Origin: Pseudomonadota bacterium | Lineage (GTDB): Bacteria > Myxococcota > Myxococcia > Myxococcales > Anaeromyxobacteraceae | DNA length: 12,085 nt | Assembly: GCA_023419875.1 (NCBI GenBank) | Contig: JAEZXM010000203.1 | Location: forward strand, 1-12,085 | Reading direction: 5' to 3' | Shown here: positions 12,034 through 12,085 of the stretch, piece by piece | Layout of the letters: every line of letters starts with the position of its first letter | How positions within the stretch are numbered: position 1 is the first letter of the stretch | The notes under the pieces: generated by a model | What the model was told of the DNA's origin: nothing | What the model saw: the letters and a program-made list of their open reading frames with translations, nothing else | Database searches by the model: none | Program-made: the position numbers and the translations under genes

Positions 12034-12085
12034 CCCACCCCTGCTGCGCGGGGCCCTGCGCCGTGCTCGCCGCTTCGCGGCTGCG
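12034..12085. other. Non-coding right edge upstream of treY, with a short hairpin
   Basis: No coding sequence is supported here. GGGCCCC (12030-12036) and GGGGCCC (12050-12056) form a 7-bp stem whose left arm overlaps the right arm of REP-like copy 3, so the two structures are mutually exclusive. A further short GCCGC-TTC-GCGGC stem lies at 12069-12081. No promoter for treY could be picked out with confidence; it may lie within or beyond this edge. Confidence 0.4.

Noticed and set aside
11679..12038. 119-codon minus-strand frame over the treY start
   Set aside because: It overlaps the treY N-terminus in another frame, runs through a REP-like repeat and encodes Pro/Arg/Gly-rich sequence without any recognisable domain.

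Overview
The window is very GC-rich throughout, with G or C at most third codon positions and long open antisense frames as a result. Gene content and base composition fit a free-living Gram-negative soil or sediment bacterium, most likely of the Myxococcota; Anaeromyxobacter or a relative is my guess. That placement is inference from codon use, the Ycf46-type ATPase, the modular secreted cellulases and the style of intergenic repeats; no rRNA or marker gene is present to confirm it.

Layout, left to right. Positions 1-359 (minus) hold the N-terminal 119 codons of a small zinc-ribbon protein that runs off the left edge. One base away, 361-1953 (minus) is a Ycf46-like AAA ATPase; the two look like one transcription unit. 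A divergent intergenic region with a good -35/17-bp/-10 candidate leads into 2163-5285 (plus), a secreted 1040-residue GH9 cellulase with a CBM3c-type module, three InlB-type repeats and a four-cysteine C-terminal domain. Its 3' end faces that of a second secreted GH9 enzyme, 5411-8080 (minus, 889 residues), built as two CBM4/9-like modules, an Ig-like module and a GH9 domain. The 125-base gap between them carries a G-run and two GC hairpins that could terminate both. Upstream of the second cellulase is a 301-base region with an AT-rich island flanked by two near-palindromes, a candidate regulated promoter. Further right, all on minus, are a SixA-type histidine phosphatase (8382-8831) and the trehalose-forming enzyme TreY (8948-11959). 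REP-like hairpins lie between them and just upstream of treY.

How the genes work together. The two GH9 enzymes have complementary architectures: CBM3c-linked, as in processive endoglucanases, versus CBM4-Ig-GH9, as in the CelK/CbhA group. Both have signal peptides and neither has a dockerin that I can see, so they are probably free secreted enzymes acting on cellulose together. TreY belongs to cytoplasmic maltooligosaccharide-to-trehalose metabolism; its usual partner TreZ is not in the window. The Ycf46/zinc-ribbon pair and sixA have no evident link to cellulose use.

I found no tRNA, rRNA, CRISPR array, insertion sequence, phage gene or recognisable defence system. The least explained items are the covarying REP-like hairpins, the C-terminal domain of the first cellulase, the palindromes before the second, and the zinc-ribbon partner of the ATPase.
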